This document shows, one piece after another, positions 6,416 through 13,910 of a stretch of 28,685 nucleotides of DNA. This DNA is from a virus: positions 1-28,685 of IMG/VR virus record IMGVR_UViG_3300009684_000132; one strand, given 5' to 3'. A program made the translations under genes and the position numbers. The notes below the pieces were generated by a model. That model did not search any database, was not told the origin of the DNA, and saw nothing but the letters and a program-made list of their open reading frames with translations. How positions within the stretch are numbered: the first letter of the stretch is position 1; the number at the start of each line of letters is the position of its first letter.

Positions 6416-7427
6416 CGTTATATTTTTAAAATCAGGAAGTACATTTACGTTACCTAGTGATTTTATTTCACTTAATTCAGTAGAATGTATTGGCGGCGGC
6501 GGCGGTGCAGGCGTAGGTGCAATTAGTGGCGGTGGCGGTGCTGGCGCGTATGCTTATTCAAATGACATGAATCAAACAGGTTGGCTTGCAGGCACCACAA
6601 TACTTTACTATAGTGTGGGCGCAGGTGGAACAAGCGGCGCATCTCCAACAGCAGGTGGAACCACATGGTTTAGTAATACAAATGCAATCCCTGCATCAGG
6701 AACATCAGGGTCTATAGGAACTAAAGCGCAAGGTGGTTTTCCCTCAGTAGGATATTTGCGAGGTAACGGCGGTGTATCAGGTAGTTCTACAGGAGTTTTA
6801 AGGCGTACTGGCGGACGTGGAGGAAATGCAAGTAGTGCGGCAACTATAGGTTTTGGTGGCGGTGGCGGTGCGCCTAGTAATACAGGCAATGGCGGGAATG
6901 GCGGCGCTAGTGATGGTTCTTTTGGGTCCAGTGCATTAGTTGCCAACGGTGGCGGTGGCGGCGCGGGGTCTGCTGAAGGCTTAGGGGGAAATGGAGGTTC
7001 TGGTGCTGATACTAGTAATGGCGGTGATGGCGGTTCTTCAGGTAGTAATCCATACACCACTGGGGCAACAATATCAAATGCAGCACAAAATGGTTCTTCA
7101 GGCTCTGGCGGTGGCGGCGGTTTAGGCGATGGTACTTTATACCCTAGTTCAGCAAAAGGCGGAAATGGTAGCGCAGCGCCTGTTTGGACACAAACGTCTA
7201 ATGGTGAAATAGCAGGTAATGGAAGTGGACCTGGTGGAGGATATCCTGCTGGCTCATTAGGAAGTAATGCTTATGGTGCAGGTATGGCTGGAAGTAGCGC
7301 TTTTGTAAGTAATGGTGGCAATGGAATTATTGTATTTACATATACTGCGGCAGAACCACCACCAGTATCAACAAATCAACAATTATTGATCGAAATTAGA
7401 TCATTTACACAACGTAGGAGAATTTAA
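6405..7427 (+). CDS. glycine-rich adhesin-like structural protein
   Basis: This 340-residue protein has a short N-terminal beta region (VIFLKSGSTFTLPSDFISLN), then about 270 residues dominated by Gly with Ser/Ala/Asn, including many GGGGGAG, GGNGG and GGDGG runs. It ends with a Pro-rich and basic tail (RRRI). Such glycine-rich domains occur in phage receptor-binding adhesins (polyglycine II sandwiches, as in T4-like gp38) and other fibre tips. AGAGG at 6391-6395 fits the ATG at 6405 (9 bases) better than the ATG at 6399 (3 bases), so 6405 is chosen. Its place between the portal and scaffold genes, far from the tail fibre genes, is unusual. It could instead be a head fibre. Function is inferred. 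Confidence 0.65.
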   Translation: MPTNVIFLKSGSTFTLPSDFISLNSVECIGGGGGAGVGAISGGGGAGAYAYSNDMNQTGWLAGTTILYYSVGAGGTSGASPTAGGTTWFSNTNAIPASGTSGSIGTKAQGGFPSVGYLRGNGGVSGSSTGVLRRTGGRGGNASSAATIGFGGGGGAPSNTGNGGNGGASDGSFGSSALVANGGGGGAGSAEGLGGNGGSGADTSNGGDGGSSGSNPYTTGATISNAAQNGSSGSGGGGGLGDGTLYPSSAKGGNGSAAPVWTQTSNGEIAGNGSGPGGGYPAGSLGSNAYGAGMAGSSAFVSNGGNGIIVFTYTAAEPPPVSTNQQLLIEIRSFTQRRRI

Positions 7428-7733
7428 ATGTCAGTTAACTTAAAAGCTATTACCACTCGTCTAGGGTATCAGCAAATTACATCTCTTAGCGCGGCTACAG
7501 GACTGACAGTTCCTTCCGTTGATCTAAACGGACTTAATTGCAGACCTGTTATTGCATTGATTACACCTGAAACGCAAGCTGTTCGTTGGCGCGATGATGA
7601 TGTCAATCCTACAGCATCTGTAGGTATGCCATTAGCAGCAGGTGTTACACTACAGTACGATGGCGATTTGACTAAAATTAAATTTATTGAACAAACAGCT
7701 AGTGCTAAAATTAATATCAGCTACTACGCATAG
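7428..7733 (+). CDS. conserved phage virion protein (101 aa)
   Basis: The 101-residue protein contains QAVRWRDDDVNPTASVGMPL followed by AAGVTLQYDGDLTKIKFIEQ. This pattern resembles small beta-sandwich proteins in the head gene cluster of many tailed phages, of uncertain role (possibly decoration or fibre base). The ATG immediately follows the stop of the glycine-rich gene, with AGGAG at 7416-7420, so the two are co-expressed and may be partners on the virion surface. Confidence 0.6.
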   Translation: MSVNLKAITTRLGYQQITSLSAATGLTVPSVDLNGLNCRPVIALITPETQAVRWRDDDVNPTASVGMPLAAGVTLQYDGDLTKIKFIEQTASAKINISYYA

Positions 7734-7748
7734 AATTTAAAAACTGTA

Positions 7749-7765
7749 CTAGTGCAGTTCACTAG
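7749..7765 (+). terminator. weak hairpin before scaffold gene
   Basis: CTAGTG-CAGTT-CACTAG forms a 6-bp stem in the 50-base gap before the scaffold gene and is followed by GGTTTCT. An alternative 5-bp pairing (AACTG at 7742-7746 with CAGTT at 7755-7759) excludes it. It is too weak and U-poor for an efficient terminator, so it may be an attenuator or RNA-processing hairpin. Confidence 0.3.
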
Positions 7766-7783
7766 GGTTTCTAAGGAAACAAA

Positions 7784-8569
7784 ATGAGTGAAAACCAAGA
7801 AGTAGAAGTACTAGCGGAAGTACCCGCGCCAGAGACAGAAGTTACGACAGCTCCTGAAACTGATGCACCAGCAGTAGAAGTGTCGGAAGAAAAGCCAGCA
7901 GAAGCCTCTAAAGTATTCTCACAAGAAGAACTAGATGCAGCCATTGGCAAACGCTTGGCAAGAGAACAGCGTAAATGGGAAAGAGATCGTGCAGCTCAGG
8001 CTTCAACACCTGCAGCACCTAGAGATGTCCCTGCGCCTGATCAGTTTGAATCAGTAGAAGCGTATGCCGAAGCATTGGCAATGCAAAAAGCTGAACAGAT
8101 GATTGAGCAAAGAGAACAACAAAGGCAACAGCATGAAATCTTAGAGTCCTATCACGACAAGGAAGAAGATGCACGAGCAAAGTATGACGACTTCGAGCAA
8201 GTTGCATACAACCCTAGTGTTCCTATTACTCAAGTGATGGCTCAATCTATTCAAGCTTCAGATGTAGGTCCTGACTTGGCTTATTACCTAGGGACAAACA
8301 TTAAAGAAGCTGAACGTATTGCTCGTTTAGCGCCAATCTTACAAGCAAAAGAAATTGGCAGACTTGAAGCAAAAATTGCTAACGAGCCTGTTACTAAGAA
8401 AACAACAAGCGCACCTGCGCCTATATCGCCTGTGACGGCTAAAGGTAGTGGTTCACCAGCGTATGACACGACAGACCCTAGGTCTGTAAAAACGATGTCT
8501 ACATCTGATTGGATTGCGGCTGAAAGAGCTAGACAAGCAAAGGCATGGGAAGCGAACAAAAACCGCTAA
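7784..8569 (+). CDS. capsid scaffolding protein
   Basis: The 261-residue protein sits directly before the coat gene, where podovirus scaffolds lie. Its composition is typical: an acidic, Pro/Ala/Glu/Val-rich N-terminus (first 45 residues), a helical EELDAAIGKRLAREQRKWER segment that recurs in phage scaffold proteins, a long Glu/Gln-rich coiled-coil centre (residues about 85-130) and a basic C-terminus (RARQAKAWEANKNR) of the kind that contacts coat protein. It directs coat assembly and leaves before or during packaging. AAGG at 7772-7775 serves the ATG at 7784. Confidence 0.85.
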   Translation: MSENQEVEVLAEVPAPETEVTTAPETDAPAVEVSEEKPAEASKVFSQEELDAAIGKRLAREQRKWERDRAAQASTPAAPRDVPAPDQFESVEAYAEALAMQKAEQMIEQREQQRQQHEILESYHDKEEDARAKYDDFEQVAYNPSVPITQVMAQSIQASDVGPDLAYYLGTNIKEAERIARLAPILQAKEIGRLEAKIANEPVTKKTTSAPAPISPVTAKGSGSPAYDTTDPRSVKTMSTSDWIAAERARQAKAWEANKNR

Positions 8570-8589
8570 CTTTTATATAAGGAAATATC

Positions 8590-9792
8590 ATGTCAAATTC
8601 AATCTTAACCATTGATATGATCACTCGTAAAGCTTTAGAAATCCTAGAGAACAACCTTGTGATCACACGTAACGTGAATCGTCAGTACGATGATTCTTTC
8701 GCTGTAGAAGGCGCTAAAATTGGTTCTACTTTGCGTATCCGTTTACCAGATCGCGCTTTAGTAACTGACGGTGCAGCTCTACAAGTTCAAGATGACAACG
8801 AACAATACACAACATTGGCTGTTGCATCACAAAAACACATTGGCGTTAACTTCACATCTGCTGAATTGACTATGCAATTAGATGACTTTGCAGAACGTGT
8901 ATTGAAACCACGTATCTCACAATTGGCTTCTAGCGTTGATGCTGACGTTGCAAACGCATACAAAGCTATCTACAACTCAGTAGGTACACCAGGTACTACA
9001 CCATCAACTTCATTGGTATTGTTGCAAGCTCAACAAAAACTAAATGAAAACGCTGCTGTAATGTCACCACGTTACGCTACTGTTAACCCTGCTGCTAACG
9101 CTGGCTTGGTTGAAGGTATGAAAGGTTTGTTTAACCCAACTGACACAGTTTCACGTCAATTCAAAAACGGTATGATGGGTATGGGCGTATTGGGCTTCGA
9201 TGAAGTTAATATGTCTCAATCAATCAAACAACACACTACTGGTTCATGGGGTACTGCAATCACAGTTACTTCAACAATCACAACTGAAGGTACAAACTCT
9301 ATCGGTTTGAGCTTCACAGGTTCAAGCAAAACTTGGAACGTAGGCGACATCTTTACAATTGCTAACGTTTACTCAGTTAACCCACAAACACGTGAAACAA
9401 CTGGTTCATTGCAACAATTCACAGTAACTGCTGCTGCAACTGGTTCTTCAACAACAACAGTAACTGTATCTCCAGCTCTATACACACCAGCTAACGCATT
9501 GGCAACTGTAGACAGCTTACCCGTATCAGGCGCTGTGGTAACTATGTTCGGTGCAGCATCAACACAATACGCACAAAACTTGGTATACCATAAAGATGCA
9601 ATTACATTTGCAACTGCTGACTTGTTGTTACCACAAGGTGTAGACATGGCTTCACGTCAAGTACACAATGGCATCTCACTACGTGTTGTTCGTCAATATG
9701 ACATCAACAATGATCGTTTGCCTTGCCGTATTGACGTTCTATATGGCTATTCTGCAATTCGTCCACAAATGGCTGCCCGTATCTGGGGATAG
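8590..9792 (+). CDS. P22-type major capsid (coat) protein
   Basis: This 400-residue protein matches the P22 coat family in order and sequence: the N-arm MSNSILTIDMITRKALEILE, then LVITRNVNRQYDDSFAVEGA, GSTLRIRLPDRAL, and HIGVNFTSAELTMQLDDFAE. These are followed by a variable Thr/Ser-rich insertion (about residues 215-300, equivalent to the telokin-like I-domain) and the C-terminal LVYHKDAITFATADLLLPQG. P22 coat is 430 residues, so the length is similar. A strong Shine-Dalgarno (AAGGAAA, 8579-8585) precedes it and a UUCG terminator follows. Codon choice is notably uniform (many TTG/GCT/CGT), as expected for the most highly expressed gene. Confidence 0.9.
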   Translation: MSNSILTIDMITRKALEILENNLVITRNVNRQYDDSFAVEGAKIGSTLRIRLPDRALVTDGAALQVQDDNEQYTTLAVASQKHIGVNFTSAELTMQLDDFAERVLKPRISQLASSVDADVANAYKAIYNSVGTPGTTPSTSLVLLQAQQKLNENAAVMSPRYATVNPAANAGLVEGMKGLFNPTDTVSRQFKNGMMGMGVLGFDEVNMSQSIKQHTTGSWGTAITVTSTITTEGTNSIGLSFTGSSKTWNVGDIFTIANVYSVNPQTRETTGSLQQFTVTAAATGSSTTTVTVSPALYTPANALATVDSLPVSGAVVTMFGAASTQYAQNLVYHKDAITFATADLLLPQGVDMASRQVHNGISLRVVRQYDINNDRLPCRIDVLYGYSAIRPQMAARIWG

Positions 9793-9800
9793 TCTAGGTA

Positions 9801-9822
9801 AGCCCCACTTCGGTGGGGTTTC
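9801..9822 (+). terminator. UUCG-tetraloop terminator after coat gene
   Basis: CCCCAC-TTCG-GTGGGG (9803-9818) is a perfect 6-bp stem extended by AG/TT pairs and followed by TTTC. It lies 9 bases after the coat stop codon. The U-tract is short, so read-through into the next gene is likely, or the hairpin may protect the coat mRNA 3' end. Confidence 0.75.
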
Positions 9823-9849
9823 AACAATTTATTAGTAAAGGAAATTATC

Positions 9850-10260
9850 ATGGCTTTTCCAAATGGTGCAGGTGGTTATCAATTAGGTGACGGCAATTTA
9901 GCTGAACTTCGTTTAGGCTATACAGCAGTACCTACGTCAGTAGCTGCTACAGCTACATTAACAGCAGCTCAAGTTACTGCAGGTATTTTGTTAGTTGGTT
10001 CAGGCGCTACTGCTGCTCAAACATACACATTACCAGCGGCTTCTACAATCGACACAGTTCTTTCTTCAGCTAAAGTAGGTTCAACTTTTGACTTAGTTGT
10101 AGTTAACTTAGGTACATCTTCAGGTACTGGCGCGTTAGCGTTAGGTACAGGTTTTACTGATGGTGGTAACGGTACCGTAGCTGTAGCAATTACATCTTCA
10201 GGTCAATTCCGTTTCCGTAAAACAGGGGACGCTGCATATACTGTATATCGTATTGCTTAG
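9850..10260 (+). CDS. probable capsid decoration/head-associated protein 1
   Basis: The 136-residue Ala/Thr/Gly-rich protein has no charged core and is predicted all-beta: VAATATLTAAQVTAGILLVG, a TYTLPAAS motif, STFDLVVVNLGTSS and a C-terminal GQFRFRKTGDAAYTVYRIA. Proteins of this composition immediately after the coat gene are commonly head-surface (decoration) or fibre-type components. It has its own strong ribosome site (AAAGGAAAT, 9837-9845) and is bracketed by UUCG hairpins, suggesting separate dosage control. Decoration function is inferred from position and fold type. Confidence 0.6.
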   Translation: MAFPNGAGGYQLGDGNLAELRLGYTAVPTSVAATATLTAAQVTAGILLVGSGATAAQTYTLPAASTIDTVLSSAKVGSTFDLVVVNLGTSSGTGALALGTGFTDGGNGTVAVAITSSGQFRFRKTGDAAYTVYRIA

Positions 10261-10269
10261 TAACATAAC

Positions 10270-10293
10270 TCCACCCTTCGGGGTGGATTTTTA
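10270..10293 (+). terminator. UUCG-tetraloop terminator
   Basis: TCCACCC-TTCG-GGGTGGA is a perfect 7-bp stem (10270-10287) followed by TTTTTA. It begins 9 bases after the stop of the first candidate decoration gene. It is the best U-tract of the series. Confidence 0.85.
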
Positions 10294-10307
10294 ATAAAGG
10301 AAATATC

Positions 10308-10721
10308 ATGTCGAATACCAAACCAATTGGTGTGGCGTATACAGACCAAGATATTATCGGTTCTCAATTTGTATTAGCAGGTGAACAACTTGGCTATACA
10401 ACCGATGCTCAAGGTGTTGTTACCCAACTAACGGATAAATCAACTGCTGTAACTTTAAATAAATCTGCAGGCCGTATTACTATGAACAACGCTTCATTGA
10501 CTACAGCTACTAACGCAACATTTACATTAAACAATTCTTTCATTAGCGCAAACGATACTGTTGTATTAACAATCTCAGGTGGTCAAACTACACCAGGTTC
10601 ATATAACGTATTTGCTAACGCTCTTGGTGCAGGAACTGTAAGCATCACATTACGTAATATTTCAGGCGGTACATTGTCTGAAGCTGTTATCATTAACTTT
10701 GCATTGATTCATTGTCAATAA
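10308..10721 (+). CDS. probable capsid decoration/head-associated protein 2
   Basis: This 137-residue beta-rich protein has a pattern seen in phage virion proteins: TQLTDKSTAVTLNKSAGRIT, a run of Thr/Asn-rich strands, ISANDTVVLTISGG and VSITLRNISGGTLSEAVIIN followed by FALIHCQ. I associate this domain with surface-exposed structural proteins. It carries the same ribosome-site spacing (AAAGGAAATATC before ATG) as the coat gene and the preceding gene, and ends at another UUCG hairpin. Exact role unknown. Confidence 0.6.
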   Translation: MSNTKPIGVAYTDQDIIGSQFVLAGEQLGYTTDAQGVVTQLTDKSTAVTLNKSAGRITMNNASLTTATNATFTLNNSFISANDTVVLTISGGQTTPGSYNVFANALGAGTVSITLRNISGGTLSEAVIINFALIHCQ

Positions 10722-10745
10722 AAATAAGGGCTTCGGCCCTTATTT
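10722..10745 (+). terminator. UUCG-tetraloop terminator with long stem
   Basis: AATAAGGGC-TTCG-GCCCTTATT-type pairing gives about a 10-bp stem around a UUCG loop directly at the stop codon of the preceding gene. The AT-rich lower stem supplies U residues on one side and A residues on the other. Confidence 0.8.
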
Positions 10746-10757
10746 ATAGGATAAAAA

Positions 10758-10937
10758 ATGGCTATTACTTATTTGAAACATGAAGTACACGGCACTAAAA
10801 TTGCTTATATGGAAGCAGAAGTAGAAGCAGATGCACAAAACGGCTGGATAGAGTATAATCCAGATACGCCTGCTAAACCAACAGTAGTTGCGGCTCCCGT
10901 CAATGAACTGGAAGTTAAACGACGTAGAAAAGAATAA
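10758..10937 (+). CDS. small hypothetical protein (59 aa)
   Basis: The 59-residue protein begins MAITYLKHEVHGTKIAYMEA, has a central GWIEYNPDTPAKP and ends in the basic run KRRRKE. It occurs right after a terminator, 12 bases before the gp4-like gene. The pattern (short beta segment, Pro-rich linker, Arg/Lys tail) resembles short proteins encoded near head-tail connector genes in many phages. No function can be assigned. Confidence 0.6.
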   Translation: MAITYLKHEVHGTKIAYMEAEVEADAQNGWIEYNPDTPAKPTVVAAPVNELEVKRRRKE

Positions 10938-10948
10938 GGAGCCTTAAT

Positions 10949-11659
10949 ATGGCAACGGCTGGCGATCAAATTAATGGAGCGTTACGATTACTTGGCATTT
11001 TAGCCGAAGGCGAAACTCCATCTGCAGAGACATCACAAGATGCGCTATCTGCATTAAATCAAATGATAGATAGTTGGAATACAGAACGCTTAATGATCTA
11101 TAACACTATTGATCAAGTGTTTACCTGGCCACCAAATCAAATCACACGAACATTAGGCCCTACAGGTGACTTTGTAGGCGCTCGTCCAGTATTGTTAGAT
11201 GATTCAACTTACTTTAAAGACCCAACTAACGGTATTTCTTTTGGTATTAAGTTTATCAATCAACAACAATATGACGGTATTGCAGTTAAAACTGTAACCT
11301 CTACATATCCACAAGTGATGTGGATTAACATGGAACACCCTAACATTTCAATGGCTATTTATCCAAAACCTACAAAGGCATTGGAATGGCATTTTATTTC
11401 AGTTGAGGAATTAGCTCAACCTGCTACATTAGCGACAGAGATTTATTTTCCACCAGGTTACTTACGTGCCTTTAAATATAACTTAGCTTGTGAAATAGCA
11501 CCTGAGTTTGGCGTAGAGCCATCTCCTACAGTATCACGCATTGCGATGGCATCTAAGCGTAACTTGAAACGTATCAATAACCCTGACGATATTATGAGCT
11601 TGCCTTACAGCATTGTGGCTACTCGTCAACGCTTTAATATTTTTGCTGGTAACTATTAA
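10949..11659 (+). CDS. gp4-like head-to-tail connector (tail accessory factor)
   Basis: The 236-residue protein binds below the portal ring and helps retain packaged DNA. It matches the P22 gp4 pattern: N-terminal helical AGDQINGALRLLGILAEGE, then ALNQMIDSWNTERLMIYN, PPNQITRTLGPTGDF, a beta-rich middle with MWINMEHPNISMAIYPKP, and IYFPPGYLRAFKYNLACEIA. P22 gp4 is about 166 residues. The longer form here is usual for related podoviruses. It overlaps the gp10-like gene by one base (TAATG), so the two tail factors are translated together. Confidence 0.85.
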   Translation: MATAGDQINGALRLLGILAEGETPSAETSQDALSALNQMIDSWNTERLMIYNTIDQVFTWPPNQITRTLGPTGDFVGARPVLLDDSTYFKDPTNGISFGIKFINQQQYDGIAVKTVTSTYPQVMWINMEHPNISMAIYPKPTKALEWHFISVEELAQPATLATEIYFPPGYLRAFKYNLACEIAPEFGVEPSPTVSRIAMASKRNLKRINNPDDIMSLPYSIVATRQRFNIFAGNY

Positions 11660-13098
11660 TGAAAAGTCCTATCTTAGGTCAGTCTTATATAGCTCGGTCT
11701 ATTAATGCTGCGGATAACCGCATGGTTAATTTGTTTCCAGAAGCTACACCTGAGAACGGCTTAGAGATAGGCTATCTTAATCGTGCGCCTGGACTAACAA
11801 CACTATGCACCGTAGGTACAGGCCCTATTAGAGGTCTGTGGGCGCATCAATCAAACGGTACAGACGCGTACTGCGTATCAGGTACAGGCTTCTATCGTAT
11901 CAACACAGACTACACATCACAATACATTGGTGAAGTGTTAGGGACAGGGCCAGTCACATTTGCTGACAACGGTACACAGATATTTATTGCCGCTAATCCG
12001 TTAGGCTACATCTACAACGAAGTAACCAACGTGTTTGCTCAAATTACTGATCCTGACTTTACAGGTGCGGGAACTGTGTGTTATTTAGATGGATATTTTG
12101 TATATAACGAGCCTGATAGCCAAAAGATTTGGATTACGCAACTTCTTGATGGCACGTCAATAAACCCCTTAGACTTTGCTAGTGCTGAAGGCGCTCCCGA
12201 CGGTGTAGTAGCGCTAAATACAATCCATCGTGAACTATGGGTATTTGGTACAGATACAACTGAAGTGTGGTATGACTCAGGTGCTGCAGATTTTCCGTTA
12301 GTCCCTATTCAAGGTGCGTTTAACGAGACTGGCTGTATTGCAGCCTATTCCGTAGCCAAGCTAGATAACTCTCTTTTTTGGCTAGGTAACGACCCTCGCG
12401 GGTTTGGCGTTGTGTTTAGGTCTAATGGCTACGCAGCACAACGCGTATCAACACATGCAGTAGAATATGCAATACAGAACTATGGCACTATATCAGACGC
12501 TGTAGCGTACACATACCAACAAGAAGGCCACGCCTTTTATGTGATTAGTTTTCCTACAGCAAATGCCACTTGGGTGTATGATGTAGCAACAGGTTCATGG
12601 CATGAACGTGCTAGTTTGGTTAACGGCGAGTTTGCTCGTCATCGTTCAAACTGTCAATGTAACTTCCAATCAACAACATTAGTTGGTGATTATGTAAACG
12701 GTAACATCTACAAGTTTGACTTAGATGTGTATGCAGATAACAGCGCACCGCAGAAATGGCTACGTTCATGGAGAGCGCTACCTAGCGGTCAAAACAACTT
12801 GAAGCGTACAGCACAGCACAGTCTACAGTTAGAGATTGAGTCAGGCGTAGGCTTAAACTTAGGTCAAGGTGATGACCCGCAAGTAATGTTAAGATGGTCT
12901 GATGATGGCGGCCATACGTGGTCCAACGAACATTGGAAGTCAATGGGTAAGATAGGTGAATATGGTTATCGTAACATTTGGCGTCGTCTAGGGATGACAC
13001 AAAAGCTACGTGATCGTGTGTATGAAATATCAGGAACTGATCCTGTTAAGGTAGCTATTATGGGTGCGGAGTTAATCTTAAATGGCACAAACGCTTAA
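11659..13098 (+). CDS. gp10-like packaged DNA stabilisation protein
   Basis: The 479-residue protein corresponds to P22 gp10 (472 residues), the hexameric tail hub that joins gp4 to the tail needle and tailspikes. Typical elements are the N-terminal SINAADNRMVNLFPEATPEN, LNRAPGLTTL, GPIRGLWAHQSNG, repeated beta-propeller-like strands (YIGEVLGTGPVTFADNGTQI), and ELWVFGTDTTEVWYDSG in the centre. The C-terminus has the conserved MLRWSDDGGHTWSNEHW and RNIWRRLG. The gene order gp4-gp10 as in P22 supports the call. Confidence 0.87.
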   Translation: MKSPILGQSYIARSINAADNRMVNLFPEATPENGLEIGYLNRAPGLTTLCTVGTGPIRGLWAHQSNGTDAYCVSGTGFYRINTDYTSQYIGEVLGTGPVTFADNGTQIFIAANPLGYIYNEVTNVFAQITDPDFTGAGTVCYLDGYFVYNEPDSQKIWITQLLDGTSINPLDFASAEGAPDGVVALNTIHRELWVFGTDTTEVWYDSGAADFPLVPIQGAFNETGCIAAYSVAKLDNSLFWLGNDPRGFGVVFRSNGYAAQRVSTHAVEYAIQNYGTISDAVAYTYQQEGHAFYVISFPTANATWVYDVATGSWHERASLVNGEFARHRSNCQCNFQSTTLVGDYVNGNIYKFDLDVYADNSAPQKWLRSWRALPSGQNNLKRTAQHSLQLEIESGVGLNLGQGDDPQVMLRWSDDGGHTWSNEHWKSMGKIGEYGYRNIWRRLGMTQKLRDRVYEISGTDPVKVAIMGAELILNGTNA

Positions 13099-13900
13099 CT
13101 ACACTCGGATACCTGCACCTAGAGTTTCGCTTGTAGATCCACAAACAGGGATTGTAGCAAACGAATGGTTTAGGTTTTTTAATAACCTTTACACAATAGC
13201 GTATTCAGGAACTAACACGACTACGCCAGGTACGTATGGTTCGGCTACAAATGTAGCACGGATAACGGTAAATGATTTTGGCGGTATTACAGACATAAGT
13301 AGTGTACCAATAGCAATTGACGCTACTCAGATTGTTAGCGGTAATATTAATACTGCCCGTATTCAAGGCGCATACACAGGCATTACAGGCGTAGGTACAC
13401 TAACGTTAGGTACATGGAACGCAACGCCGATTACTACAACTTATGGTGGTACAGGACTAACAAGTTATGCAGTAGGTGATTTAAGCTATTACGCAGCAGG
13501 TACAGCGCTAAGTAAACTAGCCATAGGGTCAAGCACCTTTATACTTACTTCTAGCGGTACAGCCCCGCAATGGACTAACCCTACTACGATAACCGTAGGT
13601 AAAGCAACAAATGTAGCAGGTGGATTAGCTAATCAAATACCGTATCAATCTGCACCAGATACTACCGCATTTAATACAAAGTTAACTTTTGACGGTACTA
13701 ATTTTAAAGTAACGGGTAATATATTTGCCACCGCAGGCACGACAACTATGGCAGATGGGTTTAATTATATACCTGCAGCAGCAGGCGCGCCTACAGGTGT
13801 ACCTGCAACGATAGCGGGGTATGTACCTATGTACTATGATACAACTAACAATTTCTTCTATGTATATAATGGCGCATGGAAAAAAATACTTTTAGCATAA
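13082..13900 (+). CDS. tail fibre / tail adaptor protein
   Basis: This 272-residue protein starts inside the end of the gp10-like gene (17-base overlap). The N-terminus contains NEWFRFFNNLYTIAYSGT, a helical anchor motif found at the start of many phage tail proteins. It continues with beta repeats (INTARIQGAYTGITGVGTLT, then YGGTGLTSYAVGDLSYYAAG, the classic fibre shaft motif) and ends with FYVYNGAWKKILLA, a Trp-containing end seen in fibre tips. It probably forms a trimeric fibre or an anchor for the tailspike encoded next. Whether it has a receptor-binding tip is unclear. Confidence 0.7.
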   Translation: MAQTLNYTRIPAPRVSLVDPQTGIVANEWFRFFNNLYTIAYSGTNTTTPGTYGSATNVARITVNDFGGITDISSVPIAIDATQIVSGNINTARIQGAYTGITGVGTLTLGTWNATPITTTYGGTGLTSYAVGDLSYYAAGTALSKLAIGSSTFILTSSGTAPQWTNPTTITVGKATNVAGGLANQIPYQSAPDTTAFNTKLTFDGTNFKVTGNIFATAGTTTMADGFNYIPAAAGAPTGVPATIAGYVPMYYDTTNNFFYVYNGAWKKILLA

Positions 13901-13910
13901 AGGACGCATA

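Noticed and set aside
6608-7060. 150-residue Pro-rich ORF on the minus strand
   Set aside because: It is the antisense image of the glycine-rich codons (GGN read backwards gives CCN/Pro). There is no ribosome site and it conflicts with the sense gene.
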